The translations under genes and the position numbers were made by a program. Shown piece after piece: positions 9,791-19,945 of a stretch of DNA of 64,000 nucleotides; position 1 is the stretch's first letter, and every line of letters starts with the position of its first letter. The stretch lies in contig JBLDXI010000012.1 in the NCBI GenBank assembly GCA_047495785.1, positions 186,001-250,000 on the forward strand. The letters are read 5' to 3'. This stretch comes from Lepidodermella squamata. Taxonomy: Eukaryota; Gastrotricha. The notes under the pieces are model-generated. The model saw nothing but the letters and a program-made list of their open reading frames with translations. It did not search any database and was not told the origin of the DNA.

Positions 9791-10123
9791 TTAATTGCTA
9801 GCCTTCGACAACGTTAGTGGGGGCTTGAGCGATGGCAAACGGCGGTGGTTAGATTTGGCAATAGCGTGTTTCGGATCGTTGTTTAAAACAGCTCGCATTT
9901 GAGTTGGACCGAAATTTCCGGTTCGCTGTTGATCAGTCCAGGTGAGATCGGCCGTAGCCAGATCTGTTGGTCCGCGAAGGTTGTCCCGCCATCTCGGATG
10001 ATTTGAACTTCGCAAGAGATAACGCTCGGTTTTAGGGTCCAACACCATAATGTCTCTGGCTAGGGCTAACCTTGCGTTGAAGCAGGCGAATATCAGTAAA
10101 GCAACTGAATTCAAGCGCGTCAT
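9791..10123 (-). CDS. Small secreted basic protein, unrecognised
   Basis: 110 aa. Signal MTRLNSVALLIFACFNARLA, cut near LALA-RD. The mature part starts DIMVLDPKTERYLLRSSNHP and ends basic and Leu/Pro-rich (RRLPSLKPPLTLSKASN). A hydrophobic IMVLDP string sits right after the signal. An RR site lies 15 residues from the end. No cysteine outside the signal. The 3' end faces the gene at 9376 only 88 nt away. Confidence 0.7.
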   Translation of the reverse strand: MTRLNSVALLIFACFNARLALARDIMVLDPKTERYLLRSSNHPRWRDNLRGPTDLATADLTWTDQQRTGNFGPTQMRAVLNNDPKHAIAKSNHRRLPSLKPPLTLSKASN

Positions 10124-12051
10124 TTGTTGATGAAATGAATGAAATTAAGTTCAGCTTCAGTTCACTTCCCCTGTGTCTACTGCATCACTACGCATTCACT
10201 GTCAGAAAGTGAAGCTTGACAGAGATTCATGGACAAAATGCTGACTTTGAAGGTACAGGTTGTCAGCTATAGGGTTACCCGCAATAACTATAGAAACGGG
10301 CTGTATAGTCCTTAAGTCGCACTTGCTATCATTTTAATTATCATCATTTGAAATCATATGACCAATCAATTTCTTCGACGTCATCAATCTGCTGAGTTTC
10401 TCGCTAATGAACGAACATGGGCCCACCTTGACAGACATCCCAAGTTGTTCAAAAACGTCAAACAAAGTTGAAAACTTTGATTGAAATGTGAAATTATCGA
10501 TAAAAATGTTTCACCCATCGACGTAAGTAGCTAGAAAAGAGTTTTACAAGAGAAATTTCCTATGAATATTTATTTTCGGTAATTTTTTGAAAACTAAAAA
10601 CTACCCCCGAATGTCACTTTTTGGGGGTTCAAAAATGGGCGTTTACGGCTTGACCCCAAGACCACATCCTTGATCGGACTATCGCTTTCTTTGGTGGAAA
10701 TGATAGAACTGAGTCCATATTGCCACCGTTTGAAAAGATTTTCTTTCAAAAGCCACAGTTCACAAATTATTCATGGGTTTCGGATGCATTTTTCGGGATT
10801 CTGTTTTTGAATATGGCTAAGTGCAAAGGCTGAAATCGTTGCTAAGTTTTTTCAAATTAGTTCAAAGCAGCCTACGAAATTTCCCCATTTTTTTCATACG
10901 AAGCGCGAACACGGTTTCTCATCCGAAATGACGGCTGGAATGACGGCTGGGTGGCTTAGGAACAAAATTTCATTTTATAAGTCACATTTTAGGTTGTCGG
11001 ATGAAACAAGACATATGTCTGATAAAAAAAGTTTTCCTCACTTTGACATGCTCCCTCCCTATATTTCTCAAAATTAAGTGCTTCTACAAAGGCAATAAGG
11101 TAAGAGAAAAGAGAACCGCGCAAGGTGCAATTGATTTGGTTTTTGTTACAATTGTGCGAGATCGTGCTCCATTTCCTTTCAAATAACGGACCAGAATGAT
11201 GAACTTTTCACGGACTCTTCAAATAAACAGCTTGGATGAAAGTAGGATAATTTGAAGAATATGAATACATTCCTGAGGTGACTTCAAACAAGGACATTCT
11301 TATATTAGTGCAAAAAAATTAGAGAAAAAATGAGCAGTTGGCACAAGTTGGATGGATCCAAAATATTTTTTCGAACATTGTTCTCACAACTTTTCTCGTC
11401 CTAAAATTTCATTAGAATTCTAATTAGCACCTCATAAATATTTATACTTTTAAACCTATTAAAACTCCCGGAGGAACTTTCCCTATTTTTGTTTTTTTCG
11501 AACCCAAGCTGGAGGGTGAAATTAGTGCGTGCGAGTTATTTTTAGCTTCAGCTCAAGGGGCTCCTAAACGTGCGCGTCTTCTGAATTTCACTGTATTGCT
11601 TAGGACACGTCGTGTTCAAGAACAAGATGTCTTTGCAAGTGTTTGGTGTCAAGAACATTGAAAATGAATCATCTCAATCAAACGAGCTATGGCTTAGTTA
11701 TTGAAGTGAAGGAAACATCGCTCGATTGCCAAAAATCGGGAAAAATCGTAAAATCACCAAAATTTGCAGATAAATCGGTAAACACACCTTGTCTCAAATA
11801 TCATACATTTCTGAATAAAGGCCGATTTTAAACATGGTTTCACCAACTTCGCCTTATTTCAAGGTATATTAGGTGAGAGAATGTTTGTTTAGATAATATA
11901 TTACTACACCAGTAAGTGAACGTTGAGATTAAGATCGGATTAACTCGTAAACAAGTCTCAACCCGAGTTATTCAAACACTCATCAAAAGAACTGAACGAG
12001 TCATAGCTATAATTTTTATTTGGCTAATATATTTCGGGCGAAAATGCTAGC
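10124..12051. other. Longest gene-free stretch of the left half
   Basis: 1.9 kb without a supported ORF. The only features noted are a 12-bp direct repeat (AATGACGGCTGG twice near 10927-10950) and a T-rich poly(A) region at 12014 belonging to the gene ending at 12052. Short ORFs here lack signal peptides and paralogues. Confidence 0.5.
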
Positions 12052-12378
12052 CTAGGCAATATCTACGAGGAATTTTCGTAATCGTTGGTCGATTCTGCGG
12101 AATTTTTCTTCAGTGGACACTCCGCTGTTGTCTGGCAGCCGCTTCAATATCGGTAAGGTTCTGAGAGCTGCCGGGACGAATCGCGATTTCGAAAATATTC
12201 TCTGAGGAACCGTTGAATCTATCGCAATAGGAGGGTCGAAGCCGATTGGTCGCAACAAGTCGTTGCTTGGTAGAAAATTCATAGAACTCAACTGTTGCCG
12301 GTATGGCGGATTCCAACTAGCAGGAGCCCCCAAAGCTCCGGCGAGTAAAAATACAAAAATCACGTAGATATTGAGCAT
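12052..12378 (-). CDS. Secreted VPAA-family protein 1
   Basis: 108 aa from ATG 12378, where signal MLNIYVIFVFLLAGALGAPA starts. The longer frame to 12450 would put 24 residues before the signal and spans the TATA box, so it is rejected. The mature part is Pro-rich (WNPPYRQQ, FLPSNDLLRPIGFDPP). It contains SRFVPAALRTLPILKRLPD, matching VPAAL/VPAAA motifs in the next two family members (12603, 13570). A KR site follows the motif. TATATATG at 12411-12418, only 33 nt before the ATG, implies a very short 5' UTR. Poly(A) signal near 12014. Confidence 0.8.
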   Translation of the reverse strand: MLNIYVIFVFLLAGALGAPASWNPPYRQQLSSMNFLPSNDLLRPIGFDPPIAIDSTVPQRIFSKSRFVPAALRTLPILKRLPDNSGVSTEEKFRRIDQRLRKFLVDIA

Positions 12379-12410
12379 TTTCCTGCGCAATGAGGCTAAA
12401 TTCCCGGGCC

Positions 12411-12418
12411 CATATATA
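12411..12418 (-). promoter_or_regulatory. TATA box of the 12052 gene
   Basis: TATATATG on the minus strand, 33 nt before the chosen ATG. It argues against the upstream in-frame start. Confidence 0.6.
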
Positions 12419-12602
12419 CCCAGGTGTTTTGCGGATATCAACCGAAGCATGTAACGAATAATAATTGATAGTGCCCGGGGTCATCGTCTGGCCAGTCACG
12501 CGGAAAAACGCAATTCTCAATACAGTCGATCTTTTAATTGAGATTCAAGGGAATTCACAAACAAAATAATGGATAATTTTATATAGAGGTGTTGACCATT
12601 AT

Positions 12603-12857
12603 TCAAGCTCTGATGTAGTAGACCACCTTTCCTGTTCTGTCCAGCATTTTCAGGGCGGCTGGGACATTGCGAGCTCTGAAGAAGGGTCGAGTAGTTGTAG
12701 TAGTTGTTGTAGTTGCTTCAACGATTGGCTCAGGAGGCGTCGTCTTCACTGGAAACGGGCCGAGTCGCACGTCATTCAACTCGGCAGACTCCGAGTCGTG
12801 ATCCCATGCTTGGATGACAGTTACAGCTAAAACGAAGAAAAACAATTGCCGAAGCAT
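12603..12857 (-). CDS. Secreted VPAA-family protein 2 with Thr run
   Basis: 84 aa. Signal MLRQLFFFVLAVTVIQA. The mature part begins WDHDSESAELNDVRLGPFPV, which aligns with WAHEDEDSEFDDPRL of the gene at 13570. A run of eight Thr (about residues 48-56) links to RPFFRARNVPAALKMLDRTG and ends KVVYYIRA. The shared W-x-H-[DE] start and VPAA core make these two clear paralogues, and 12052 a more distant one. TATAAAAG lies at 12913-12920. Cysteine-free. Confidence 0.8.
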   Translation of the reverse strand: MLRQLFFFVLAVTVIQAWDHDSESAELNDVRLGPFPVKTTPPEPIVEATTTTTTTTRPFFRARNVPAALKMLDRTGKVVYYIRA

Positions 12858-12912
12858 TTTTTTGCGCCAATCTGAAAAAAAATTGAATTCGCACCGGTTT
12901 TCTATTCGTCCT

Positions 12913-12920
12913 CTTTTATA
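12913..12920 (-). promoter_or_regulatory. TATA box of the 12603 gene
   Basis: TATAAAAG on the minus strand, 56 nt before the ATG. A T-rich tract ending TTTTTTTTCAG lies between box and ATG and could be a splice acceptor in the leader. Confidence 0.6.
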
Positions 12921-13113
12921 TTAAGTCGGGGCGGTCTTATAATCAAAGCTTCCGCTTAGCCCACTTGCATAAATGACCGCGACGCTTAGATAATTCCATA
13001 ATAACGCATGGGCGATAATTGGAAAAGGATTCGCATTATTTATCAAGAAAAAAATGTGTGTCAAAAATGCGTTTTATTTTATTATAATATTTTTTTTCAT
13101 ATGCAAGTATGGT

Positions 13114-13344
13114 TTAGTAACGATGGTGATGCTTCCGGTATTGCGGGGTTAAATTGCGTTGATACTCCTCGTCATCGGTCAGACTCCTCTCCGGCAGTTT
13201 TCGATGCTTTCGCCACGATAACGGAAGGAAGATGCGACTTGCAAATTCAGCCATGTCGTCCTCGTCCGAATCTTCAATCGGCCGGCTTGAAGCAATGTCC
13301 CACAATAGAATGATAAGGAGGGAAATTATAATACAAATTTTCAT
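13114..13344 (-). CDS. Small secreted protein, acidic propart and His-rich end
   Basis: 76 aa. Signal MKICIIISLLIILLWDIASS. An acidic stretch (RPIEDSDEDDMAEFASRIFL) precedes a basic part (SWRKHRKLPERS) and a tail of His and Arg (YRKHHHRY). It lies between two VPAA-family genes but lacks the VPAA motif. Cysteine-free after the signal. A minus-strand poly(A) signal is near 13070. The His/Arg tail could bind metal or membranes, which is speculation. Confidence 0.75.
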   Translation of the reverse strand: MKICIIISLLIILLWDIASSRPIEDSDEDDMAEFASRIFLPLSWRKHRKLPERSLTDDEEYQRNLTPQYRKHHHRY

Positions 13345-13569
13345 TTTTTCAGCTGAAATAAATGTGATTTAAGAACATTTTTTACTGGCGCCACGGCCCT
13401 CAGGGTGCTGTTCGGTCATTCTTTCGCTATTTCGTGACGAGATGTTTTTCTCATGCGTCATCATGACTGACCACCGACTCAAGAGACATGGTGTCTTTAA
13501 TATATTATTTATTTTTTTGATATTATTTTATTATACCATTCGTCAGCAAAATATGAGGATGCACTGCTG

Positions 13570-13881
13570 TTACTCATCGAGTTCATCGTAAGCTGAAATG
13601 AACTGGGCGAGATTGTTAGCCAGAAAAGTCGGGGATGAAGATCGTTTCGGGACCCAGAGCGTTTTCGCAGCAGCCGGGACGAACTTGGGCCGGTAAACCA
13701 CTTGAGCCGCCTCAGCGGAAGGATTTTGCGCCGCTGAGACGACGATTACCGGCTTTGGATTTCTCATCAGGCGAGGGTCGTCGAATTCTGAATCCTCATC
13801 CTCATGTGCCCATCCTTGAACCAGTGCCACAGAAGCTGCCAGGAAATAAGCGAAGAATAATAAGGTGAAGAATCTAGCCAT
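13570..13881 (-). CDS. Secreted VPAA-family protein 3
   Basis: 103 aa from ATG 13881, at signal MARFFTLLFFAYFLAASVAL. The upstream extension to 13995 starts at GTG and is rejected. The mature part reads WAHEDEDSEFDDPRLMRNPK, then the hydrophobic string VIVVSAA, then YRPKFVPAAAKTLWVPKRSS, and a helical end (LANNLAQFISAYDELDE). The W-x-H-E start and VPAA core match the gene at 12603. A KR site follows the core. A TATAAAAC motif lies 142 nt upstream (14023-14030), further than usual, leaving room for a leader intron. Poly(A) signal near 13510. Confidence 0.8.
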   Translation of the reverse strand: MARFFTLLFFAYFLAASVALVQGWAHEDEDSEFDDPRLMRNPKPVIVVSAAQNPSAEAAQVVYRPKFVPAAAKTLWVPKRSSSPTFLANNLAQFISAYDELDE

Positions 13882-15351
13882 ATTGTATAAATTAGGTAAA
13901 AAACAAGGTGGATAGATTTTCGTTATGCAGCTACTGTGTGCTCTCTCAATCGCTATAAGAGTCAACAGCAGACGTTTTCCGAAAATACATATCACCCACT
14001 TCCGGAACAGGTGCGAGCGTGCGTTTTATACGTCGCTCGCATTAAATCGGTCTGGACGTGAGCGTAATTTCCCCTCGCGGAGCCCACCTACCTCATTTCA
14101 TTAGTTGTGCGTGCCGCATCACGCAAATCGTGCCGACTGCTCAAATTATTGTCGCATGACTCGTCGTGTCAATACGTGACCGGATGTCAACCGGCCAGGG
14201 ACTCGAAATTCGATATTAATCTAGCGCCATTAATTATTATGATATACAACAGACAAGTTGTCGACGTCGTGATTTGGCTTCAAGTCATCGGTGATGACGA
14301 CAAAAAAATAATTGAATTATAAAAAGTAAAACGTAGCTGACCGTTAATGAGTGACGAATCTGTCGAATTTTGTAGATACAAGTTTGTCGACTTGGAAAAG
14401 AAGGAATGTTGGTGTGATTGGCATTCACCTAGATGTTTTAGATCTTCAGGATGCTCCCGTCCACCTCAAAAGTGAGATGCCAACAGTGTCGCCAAGAAGT
14501 GAAGCCAAATCGATTACTGTTAAGTATCTAGCGAAGTTCCTCACCTTTTGAATCTTGAATAGAATATAAAGTGCGTGGGAATAAATTAATCGCATGCAGA
14601 GAGAGGCGGATTATCCACTTGTGTAAAAACATCAGAAATAGTAATGCCATCATTTTATATAGAGTAGTAGAAATCCCTAATTTCGGCCACTTCCTAAATT
14701 CGCCGGCTGAGACCCAATTTTTTAGACCTAATTTAGACGAAATGCTACGCAGCAGTTTATTATTTTTGCATGAAACAAAAAATTAGTTTTTTGCGCTAAT
14801 CTGTTTCATGATTTTTCAAGCGCGTGATCGTAAAAAAAATTCGCAAATGGGTGCGGGGGTTCATGCCGTTACATGTGAAGTCAATGAATAGCTCACAGGT
14901 AAAGCACCAAAGACGAATTTAACGGTATCAAACTTGAGGCAGCCAGTTCCCTAATTTCGGCCAGGAGTCCAAGTTACTAAATTAGCCAGCGGCAGGTAAA
15001 ATCGTCCAGATTTGCGGAAACCGGCATTCAGTTACTTCTTCTATACCTAATTCTGTATTTGCCAACAAATTAAAAAAAATTCACCCGAGTGGCAAAGCAG
15101 GGTAAACCAAAAAATGGCCGAATTTATGGCTAATTTTCAATCTTCCGATGGTTAACTTTTCCCAGCTCTTAGCTCCATTTTTATATCGTTTGACTCATCG
15201 TTTAACGATACCGGATACAAAACAAATTTTGCTAAAATCCAATTTTGCCTGTCAATGGTCAATTTACTTAGTTTGGCTATAATTATAAGCGCGCAATCAA
15301 AGGTCATCAATATTGTCTTTAAAAAAAGTCCGATTATTTTCGCCAAAATTT
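13882..15351. other. Gene-free spacer with a diverged direct repeat
   Basis: Two copies of a CCCTAATTTCGGCCA...CTAAATT(C/A)GCC(G/A)GC block lie near 14674-14710 and 14951-14990. A third weaker echo (ATGGCCGAATTTATGGC) is near 15115. ORFs of 60 to 100 codons here lack signal peptides. Confidence 0.5.
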
Positions 15352-15870
15352 TCAGATGAACCTATCCGCCGCTGGCGTGAAAACGTAGAACGAGCCTTCG
15401 GTAGGGCCGGCAGTGTGATGATGACGCGGCTGAGGCCCTCGCAGTACATACCGAATCGGGCCTGTTCGCGGCTTTGCCACCGTGATATCGCCGCTCTTTT
15501 TCGATATCAGGAAATCATTACCATTCGCCACGTATTTCGCCTCGAAATCATCCGGCTCGATCAGGAAAATTGTATTATCGTCATCGTCGTCTTCAATTAT
15601 GTTCTTCAAGTAAGGACTGCTATCAGCAATTAGGTACTCCTCATCCAGGGGCGAGTAGGTAGGACCGTTATCTTCGAATGAATCGTATTCAGGATAGACC
15701 TCGGGCGATCGTTTCATTAGCAGATGATACAGATCGTCAGGGTTACCAATCGGCTGTCTGGCTGGTCGGAAGCTACTGACTCGACCTGACGGGCCAAACG
15801 GCTGTCTGATGAAGAAGGCCGATGCGCAGCCGATGACACTGAGTAAAATTGGGGTTGAAAAAGACAGCAT
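15352..15870 (-). CDS. Secreted acidic protein with KRSP cleavage site
   Basis: 172 aa. Signal MLSFSTPILLSVIGCASAFF. A basic Pro/Arg segment (RQPFGPSGRVSSFRPARQP) is followed by HLLMKR, then SPEVYPEYDSFEDNGPTY, a seven-residue acidic run (EDDDDDN) and IFLIEPDDFEAKY. The end is basic (RYVLRGPQPRHHH). The EYDSF word after a KR site recalls the HYDSF peptides at 36503 and 44043, though here it lies after the cleavage site. Cysteine-free after the signal. No canonical poly(A) signal was seen close to the stop. Confidence 0.75.
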   Translation of the reverse strand: MLSFSTPILLSVIGCASAFFIRQPFGPSGRVSSFRPARQPIGNPDDLYHLLMKRSPEVYPEYDSFEDNGPTYSPLDEEYLIADSSPYLKNIIEDDDDDNTIFLIEPDDFEAKYVANGNDFLISKKSGDITVAKPRTGPIRYVLRGPQPRHHHTAGPTEGSFYVFTPAADRFI

Positions 15871-16058
15871 TTTCGAGGTAAGAAAAACGAAAAATGGTCT
15901 TTTTCACTGAATCTTAGTTCGGGGAAACTTGATAATCCCCAAGGCTAATCCTTTACCTTTGACTTATTCCCGTTCGAACGTAATTAACAAAGACATCCTT
16001 CCTCAGTTTATTTGAGTTCAACGACAAAAAAGTACAAAAATAAGATTAAAAAAACTGC

Positions 16059-16541
16059 TCAAGACGGCTGTGGGCCGAGGATTAGTTCCGTGAACTCGTC
16101 CTGAGTAACCTTGTCGTAATTATCAAGCGAGGACGGCTTGCGCTGGTCTCGCTTTAGAAATCGATAAGTCACATGATTGCGAATTTCGCGATTACGCGTT
16201 TTAACCCATTCAGCCTTGCCCGATAAATCGTCATCGTCTATCATCGTCGCGATAATTCGCCGATCTCGGTCGAAGTAGAGTTCGCCATTCAACTCGTCCG
16301 GGTCAATTGGACCCTGGAACAACTCGGCGTCTTCGTCATCGTCATCATCTTCATCCTCATCGTCGTAAGTTGATGACGCCAGCCTATTTGCACCTTCATT
16401 AGGTTCAACATCGTTCGAACCTCCCCCAGCTTCTGCCAATCCGTGCCGTTGTTGAAAATGCCGCTCTGGATGAGGGACCGGCTGAAAGCTGAGACTGATA
16501 AGAAAAATGAATTTTACAAAAATAAAACGGTGTAAAACCAT
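16059..16541 (-). CDS. Secreted highly acidic protein
   Basis: 160 aa. Signal MVLHRFIFVKFIFLISLSF. An early PHPERHFQQRHG segment and a Gly-rich linker lead to an Asp/Glu run (YDDEDEDDDDDEDAELF, about residues 59-76) and a mixed domain with LYFDRDRRIIATMIDDDD. One KR lies in TYRFLKRDQRKPS. The acidic run could bind calcium or act as a charge-neutralising prosegment. Poly(A) signal near 16007. No cysteine. Confidence 0.75.
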   Translation of the reverse strand: MVLHRFIFVKFIFLISLSFQPVPHPERHFQQRHGLAEAGGGSNDVEPNEGANRLASSTYDDEDEDDDDDEDAELFQGPIDPDELNGELYFDRDRRIIATMIDDDDLSGKAEWVKTRNREIRNHVTYRFLKRDQRKPSSLDNYDKVTQDEFTELILGPQPS

Positions 16542-16999
16542 CTAAATTTCGAAAAAATCCATCTTAATTTTTTATAGCCAGCAAAATGAAAAATTAGGTC
16601 AGCAAAATAAAGCGCAGTAAAATCATCAAAAATAAAAAAAAATTCATCTTAATTTTGCTGTAACCAGAAATGAATGCTTTTCCTCTTCTACGCTCGAAAT
16701 AGCGTTTACGATGCACGGTGATTTGCGAAGAATGTTATATAGACATCTCAGCATATCCGCCAGCCGTAATATTAGTCATAAATCATAAAAAAAATCTGTA
16801 ACCCAGCAAATATACCGCTCGCACCATAAAAGTGCGCGCACTATACGCGTGTTAACGTCCTGGAAATATTATTTTTATTATCCCGTGAATGCGCATCGGC
16901 GTTTAATATATTTAATACAACATATATACAGGATGGTGAGCCATTATAAGTACGAAAATTACACACATTCAAGAAAGCATAAGTATGCGTTTTCTGCCT

Positions 17000-17233
17000 T
17001 CATTCTATCGGCGAGAGTCTGGCATTATCGAGAAATGTTCGCCAATTAATCAGACGGATCGGAGCAGCTTTGCTGTTGTACGTTCCAATAGCATCTCTTC
17101 CTGACAGTAGGCCTCTTTTCACTGCTAAGATTTGGCGAAGATTACCCTCATAGACATCAGCCGATGGAGCCTGCCATGCATTGGCTGTCAAAGCCAGGGT
17201 GACTACAAAAAAGGTTAAAATCAAAGCCCTCAT
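17000..17233 (-). CDS. Small secreted precursor with ILAVKRG cleavage site
   Basis: 77 aa. Signal MRALILTFFVVTLALTANA. Propart WQAPSADVYEGNLRQILAVK-R, then GLLSGRDAIGTYNSK and a basic/hydrophobic tail (APIRLINWRTFLDN). RQILAVKRGLLSG parallels EEILAMKRGLAGS in the gene at 31108, so the two probably share the processing site and mature N-terminus. Cysteine-free. Only non-canonical (ATTAAA-type) poly(A) motifs lie downstream. Confidence 0.75.
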   Translation of the reverse strand: MRALILTFFVVTLALTANAWQAPSADVYEGNLRQILAVKRGLLSGRDAIGTYNSKAAPIRLINWRTFLDNARLSPIE

Positions 17234-17792
17234 GTTATCCTAAAAAAATTAAAATTGGATAAAACTTTTATCCACTTTGATGAAAGCTGAAAGCTGATGA
17301 AGTGAAATACAAATTGTAGTGAGGTTACTCCCTTGAGAAAAATTGTTTGCTCATCGGATGAGTGAGTGTCCTCTAACCAGGGTTTTGAAGTGTCACATGG
17401 GGCCTCTCTCTCGCTCTCAATCACGTTGTGAGCCATTTCGAGCATTAATTGCATTAGATTTATAGGTCATGGAAAATTTACCCTGGCGTGAAATTGCGAT
17501 AACAATGTAGCTACGATGCCAAATGCAATCATCTGCCTAGTAAATCCAAGGTCTTAAATCTTTTGACCGCGGTCCAGAGCGTTTTCCGGATTAATTTAGT
17601 TTTTCGCATTTGCGCGTTAATCCGGATCGATTGGCTACATTCTACATTCTCACTTGGACTGAAAAATGTTAAATTTCGCGATTTGTATTTTTCTTTATTT
17701 TTAAGTGCGGTGATATTAATTTTTCAAGTTAAATCTAAGAAATAACTGTCACTCTATAGAAATCGCGGCCCGTTTGTCAGCTGTAATCGCTT

Positions 17793-17984
17793 TCAGACAA
17801 ACATGTTCTTGATGATGCGTTGGCGAATGTTGACCGGGACCGGAATGATCGGTTCATCGCCTTCGAAATTCGAGCTAGCCTTCGGCTTGGTTCGCACCGT
17901 CTCGCCGTAACGAGCTTCGGCTGAGAAGAAGAAAACAGCCGACAGGACCATCATAGCCAGAAAAATGACATTGAAGCACTTCAT
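17793..17984 (-). CDS. EARY-family secreted peptide 1
   Basis: 63 aa from ATG 17984. The frame to 18017 adds 11 residues before the signal. Signal MKCFNVIFLAMMVLSAVFFF ends SAEARYGETVRTKP. The EARY-x-E-T block at the signal boundary recurs at 18975 and 19583 (and as EARF at 27399 and 31108). The mature part is short, with EPIIPVPVNIRQRIIKNMFV at the C-terminus, which could form a cationic amphipathic peptide. No cysteine. Confidence 0.75.
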   Translation of the reverse strand: MKCFNVIFLAMMVLSAVFFFSAEARYGETVRTKPKASSNFEGDEPIIPVPVNIRQRIIKNMFV

Positions 17985-18974
17985 TTTCGAAAATTTCGCA
18001 GTTGGATCAAAATACAAAAGAAAATTCTAGAAAAATCGAAAAATAGAGAATGGCTGTTGAATTGTCTAACTATTGGTTTCTAGCTAATGTTTTCTCGGCA
18101 ATCAAAAAACCGCTTGAAACAGATGCGCATTAGAAATATATTATTGACACGATTGGGAAAATAGAGTGAGATAATATCTTTGAATGACTGCGCAATGGAT
18201 ATAAAATATTGATATAATGGACTTTGCGTCACAAAATATCGAAACGTCCCACTGATTTTGTTTTTCATTACCCGAGATTTTCGTTCTGGATGATGAGGAT
18301 TTCAGAACGACGACGCTCTGTGGGTGTTCACGTTATAATATAGATTCGTTTGAATTAAAAGCCGCAATAAAAGGCGCGTATACTATCACGCGATCAGGAT
18401 GATTTTTTTTTCGCGCACCACAAGCGGCAAGTTAATTAACAACGCGGCTAGCCTGAAAGCTGATAATCTTGCAATTTGCATCGATTGGTAACGCACTGAA
18501 AATGAATCAATGGAAAAAAATACTGGGCCTGCGATTAAACTATAAGTGAAGGGTGAATATAAAGCGAAGCGGTGGTGGGGAAAGCTTCAAGAAATTTCCA
18601 TCCATCGGAAGTTCACCTCACTGCGTCATTGCCCGGCAGGAAATATATACTTAACACGCTATAGGATTTGTTTACTTCTGGTAGCTCTCAAAATTAAGCA
18701 CGACAAGCTCTTAATTTATATCAAAAGCTATAAAACGTGGTTTGATTTTTTTCAAACCCGACTTTCGGCTTCTCATTTCCGGATTAGACGATTTGGACAA
18801 AAATTCAGCTCGCAGGGTGGTAATTTCCTTATGTCCGTCTGATAAATAAGTCAAGCGTGGTGAGGCGTGATAATTTTCAGGGTCATTTTTCCTGCAGTTT
18901 TATTAATCATATTAAAGGTAGTGCAAAAACTACTGCAGAATTAGAGTCTAGACAATGTCTGGGCGATTCGTTGC
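17985..18974. other. Gene-free spacer
   Basis: Contains only weak ORFs without signals (18080-18268 minus, 18546-18842 plus). A minus-strand poly(A) signal near 18898 belongs to the gene ending at 18975. Confidence 0.5.
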
Positions 18975-19247
18975 CTAGCTTCGCTTAGGCTTAATCGCTT
19001 TGCCGTAACGAGATCGTTCCACATAAATCCTGCGATTCATTACTTCGTCCAAGTCATCGTCATTCTCAGCATTTCTGAGAGCCGATCGCCAAGCCTTCGG
19101 GTTGACCTTGGTTTCCGGACCAACCGAAGCCAGAGGTGCATCATCCAGTTCCCGCCACAGGGTCTCGGCATACCGAGCTTCAGCCATAGCTACAATAACC
19201 ATCAAGGCGATGAAGAGAATCTGCATAATTTTCAAGGTTGCCTGCAT
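18975..19247 (-). CDS. EARY-family secreted peptide 2
   Basis: 90 aa. The first ATG (19247) gives a 22-residue signal (MQATLKIMQILFIALMVIVA) like its relative at 17793. A second ATG at 19226 is possible. The boundary block AEARYAETLWRELDD matches 17793 and 19583. The mature chain is acidic in the middle (NAENDDDLDEVMNRR) and basic at the end (RSRYGKAIKPKRS). Cysteine-free. Poly(A) signal about 79 nt past the stop. It is one of three adjacent EARY genes, so tandem duplication is likely. Confidence 0.75.
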   Translation of the reverse strand: MQATLKIMQILFIALMVIVAMAEARYAETLWRELDDAPLASVGPETKVNPKAWRSALRNAENDDDLDEVMNRRIYVERSRYGKAIKPKRS

Positions 19248-19582
19248 TCCAGATGCTAATTCGTAAAATTCTGCGGTAAAATTTGAACTTCGCCGCCGAA
19301 ATTCGACTTCGCTTAAGAAGCGGATGTATGAAGACCACTTGAGTTGGCGATGTATTCAAAGCCGAGATTATGACAAAAAAATGAATTCTCATTACAGCCA
19401 AGCAGGAAAATGGGTTTTTTGTCCCTGGAGGCCACCATTGGCAGAATCCAGAAATATCGTAGGAGTTTGAATAGCTTGGCTTTTCATTAAAGTCAAAAGG
19501 GGTCAAACTTGAAAAACTTTTATTAACGGTTAAAATAACGATATATAATTAAATGTTATTAGCAGTTCATTATAGAAGAAGT

Positions 19583-19945
19583 TCACATGAGTTCAGCCAA
19601 ATTGCCTCGATGACCTTTCGGCAATTTACGGTAATCTTTTTTCTTTTTCAGCGAATTTTTCTCACGAACACCTTGCCCGGCCTGCAGTTGATGCAACTTG
19701 CTGTTAGTAATGCCGGCCATTGTATCGCTATTTGCTCCATATCGCTCTTCGTAAGTGGCTTGAAGCTTTCGAAGCATTTTAACCATCGAAGCTTTTGTGG
19801 CCGCCGAGGGGCGAAGGGGGTTGCCCTTGGTGTCTACCTCGTCGACATCGTCCCTGAAAGCTTCAGCATAACGAGGCTCAGCTAGGTGAATAGTAGCTAA
19901 AACCACGATAGTAGTCAAAGATAGAAGTCGATAAATTTTTTTCAT
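19583..19945 (-). CDS. EARY-family secreted peptide 3
   Basis: 120 aa. Signal MKKIYRLLSLTTIVVLATIH, boundary LAEPRYAEAFRDDVDEVD. The body is helical (MVKMLRKLQATYEERYG) and the end very basic (KNSLKKKKDYRKLPKGHRG). It is the longest of the three neighbouring EARY genes. The extra length is the C-terminal basic tail. A poly(A) signal is near 19517. No cysteine. Confidence 0.75.
   Translation of the reverse strand: MKKIYRLLSLTTIVVLATIHLAEPRYAEAFRDDVDEVDTKGNPLRPSAATKASMVKMLRKLQATYEERYGANSDTMAGITNSKLHQLQAGQGVREKNSLKKKKDYRKLPKGHRGNLAELM

Noticed and set aside
15313-15633. 106-codon plus ORF
   Set aside because: Complete overlap with the minus-strand secreted gene at 15352, whose signal peptide and acidic domains are far better supported.
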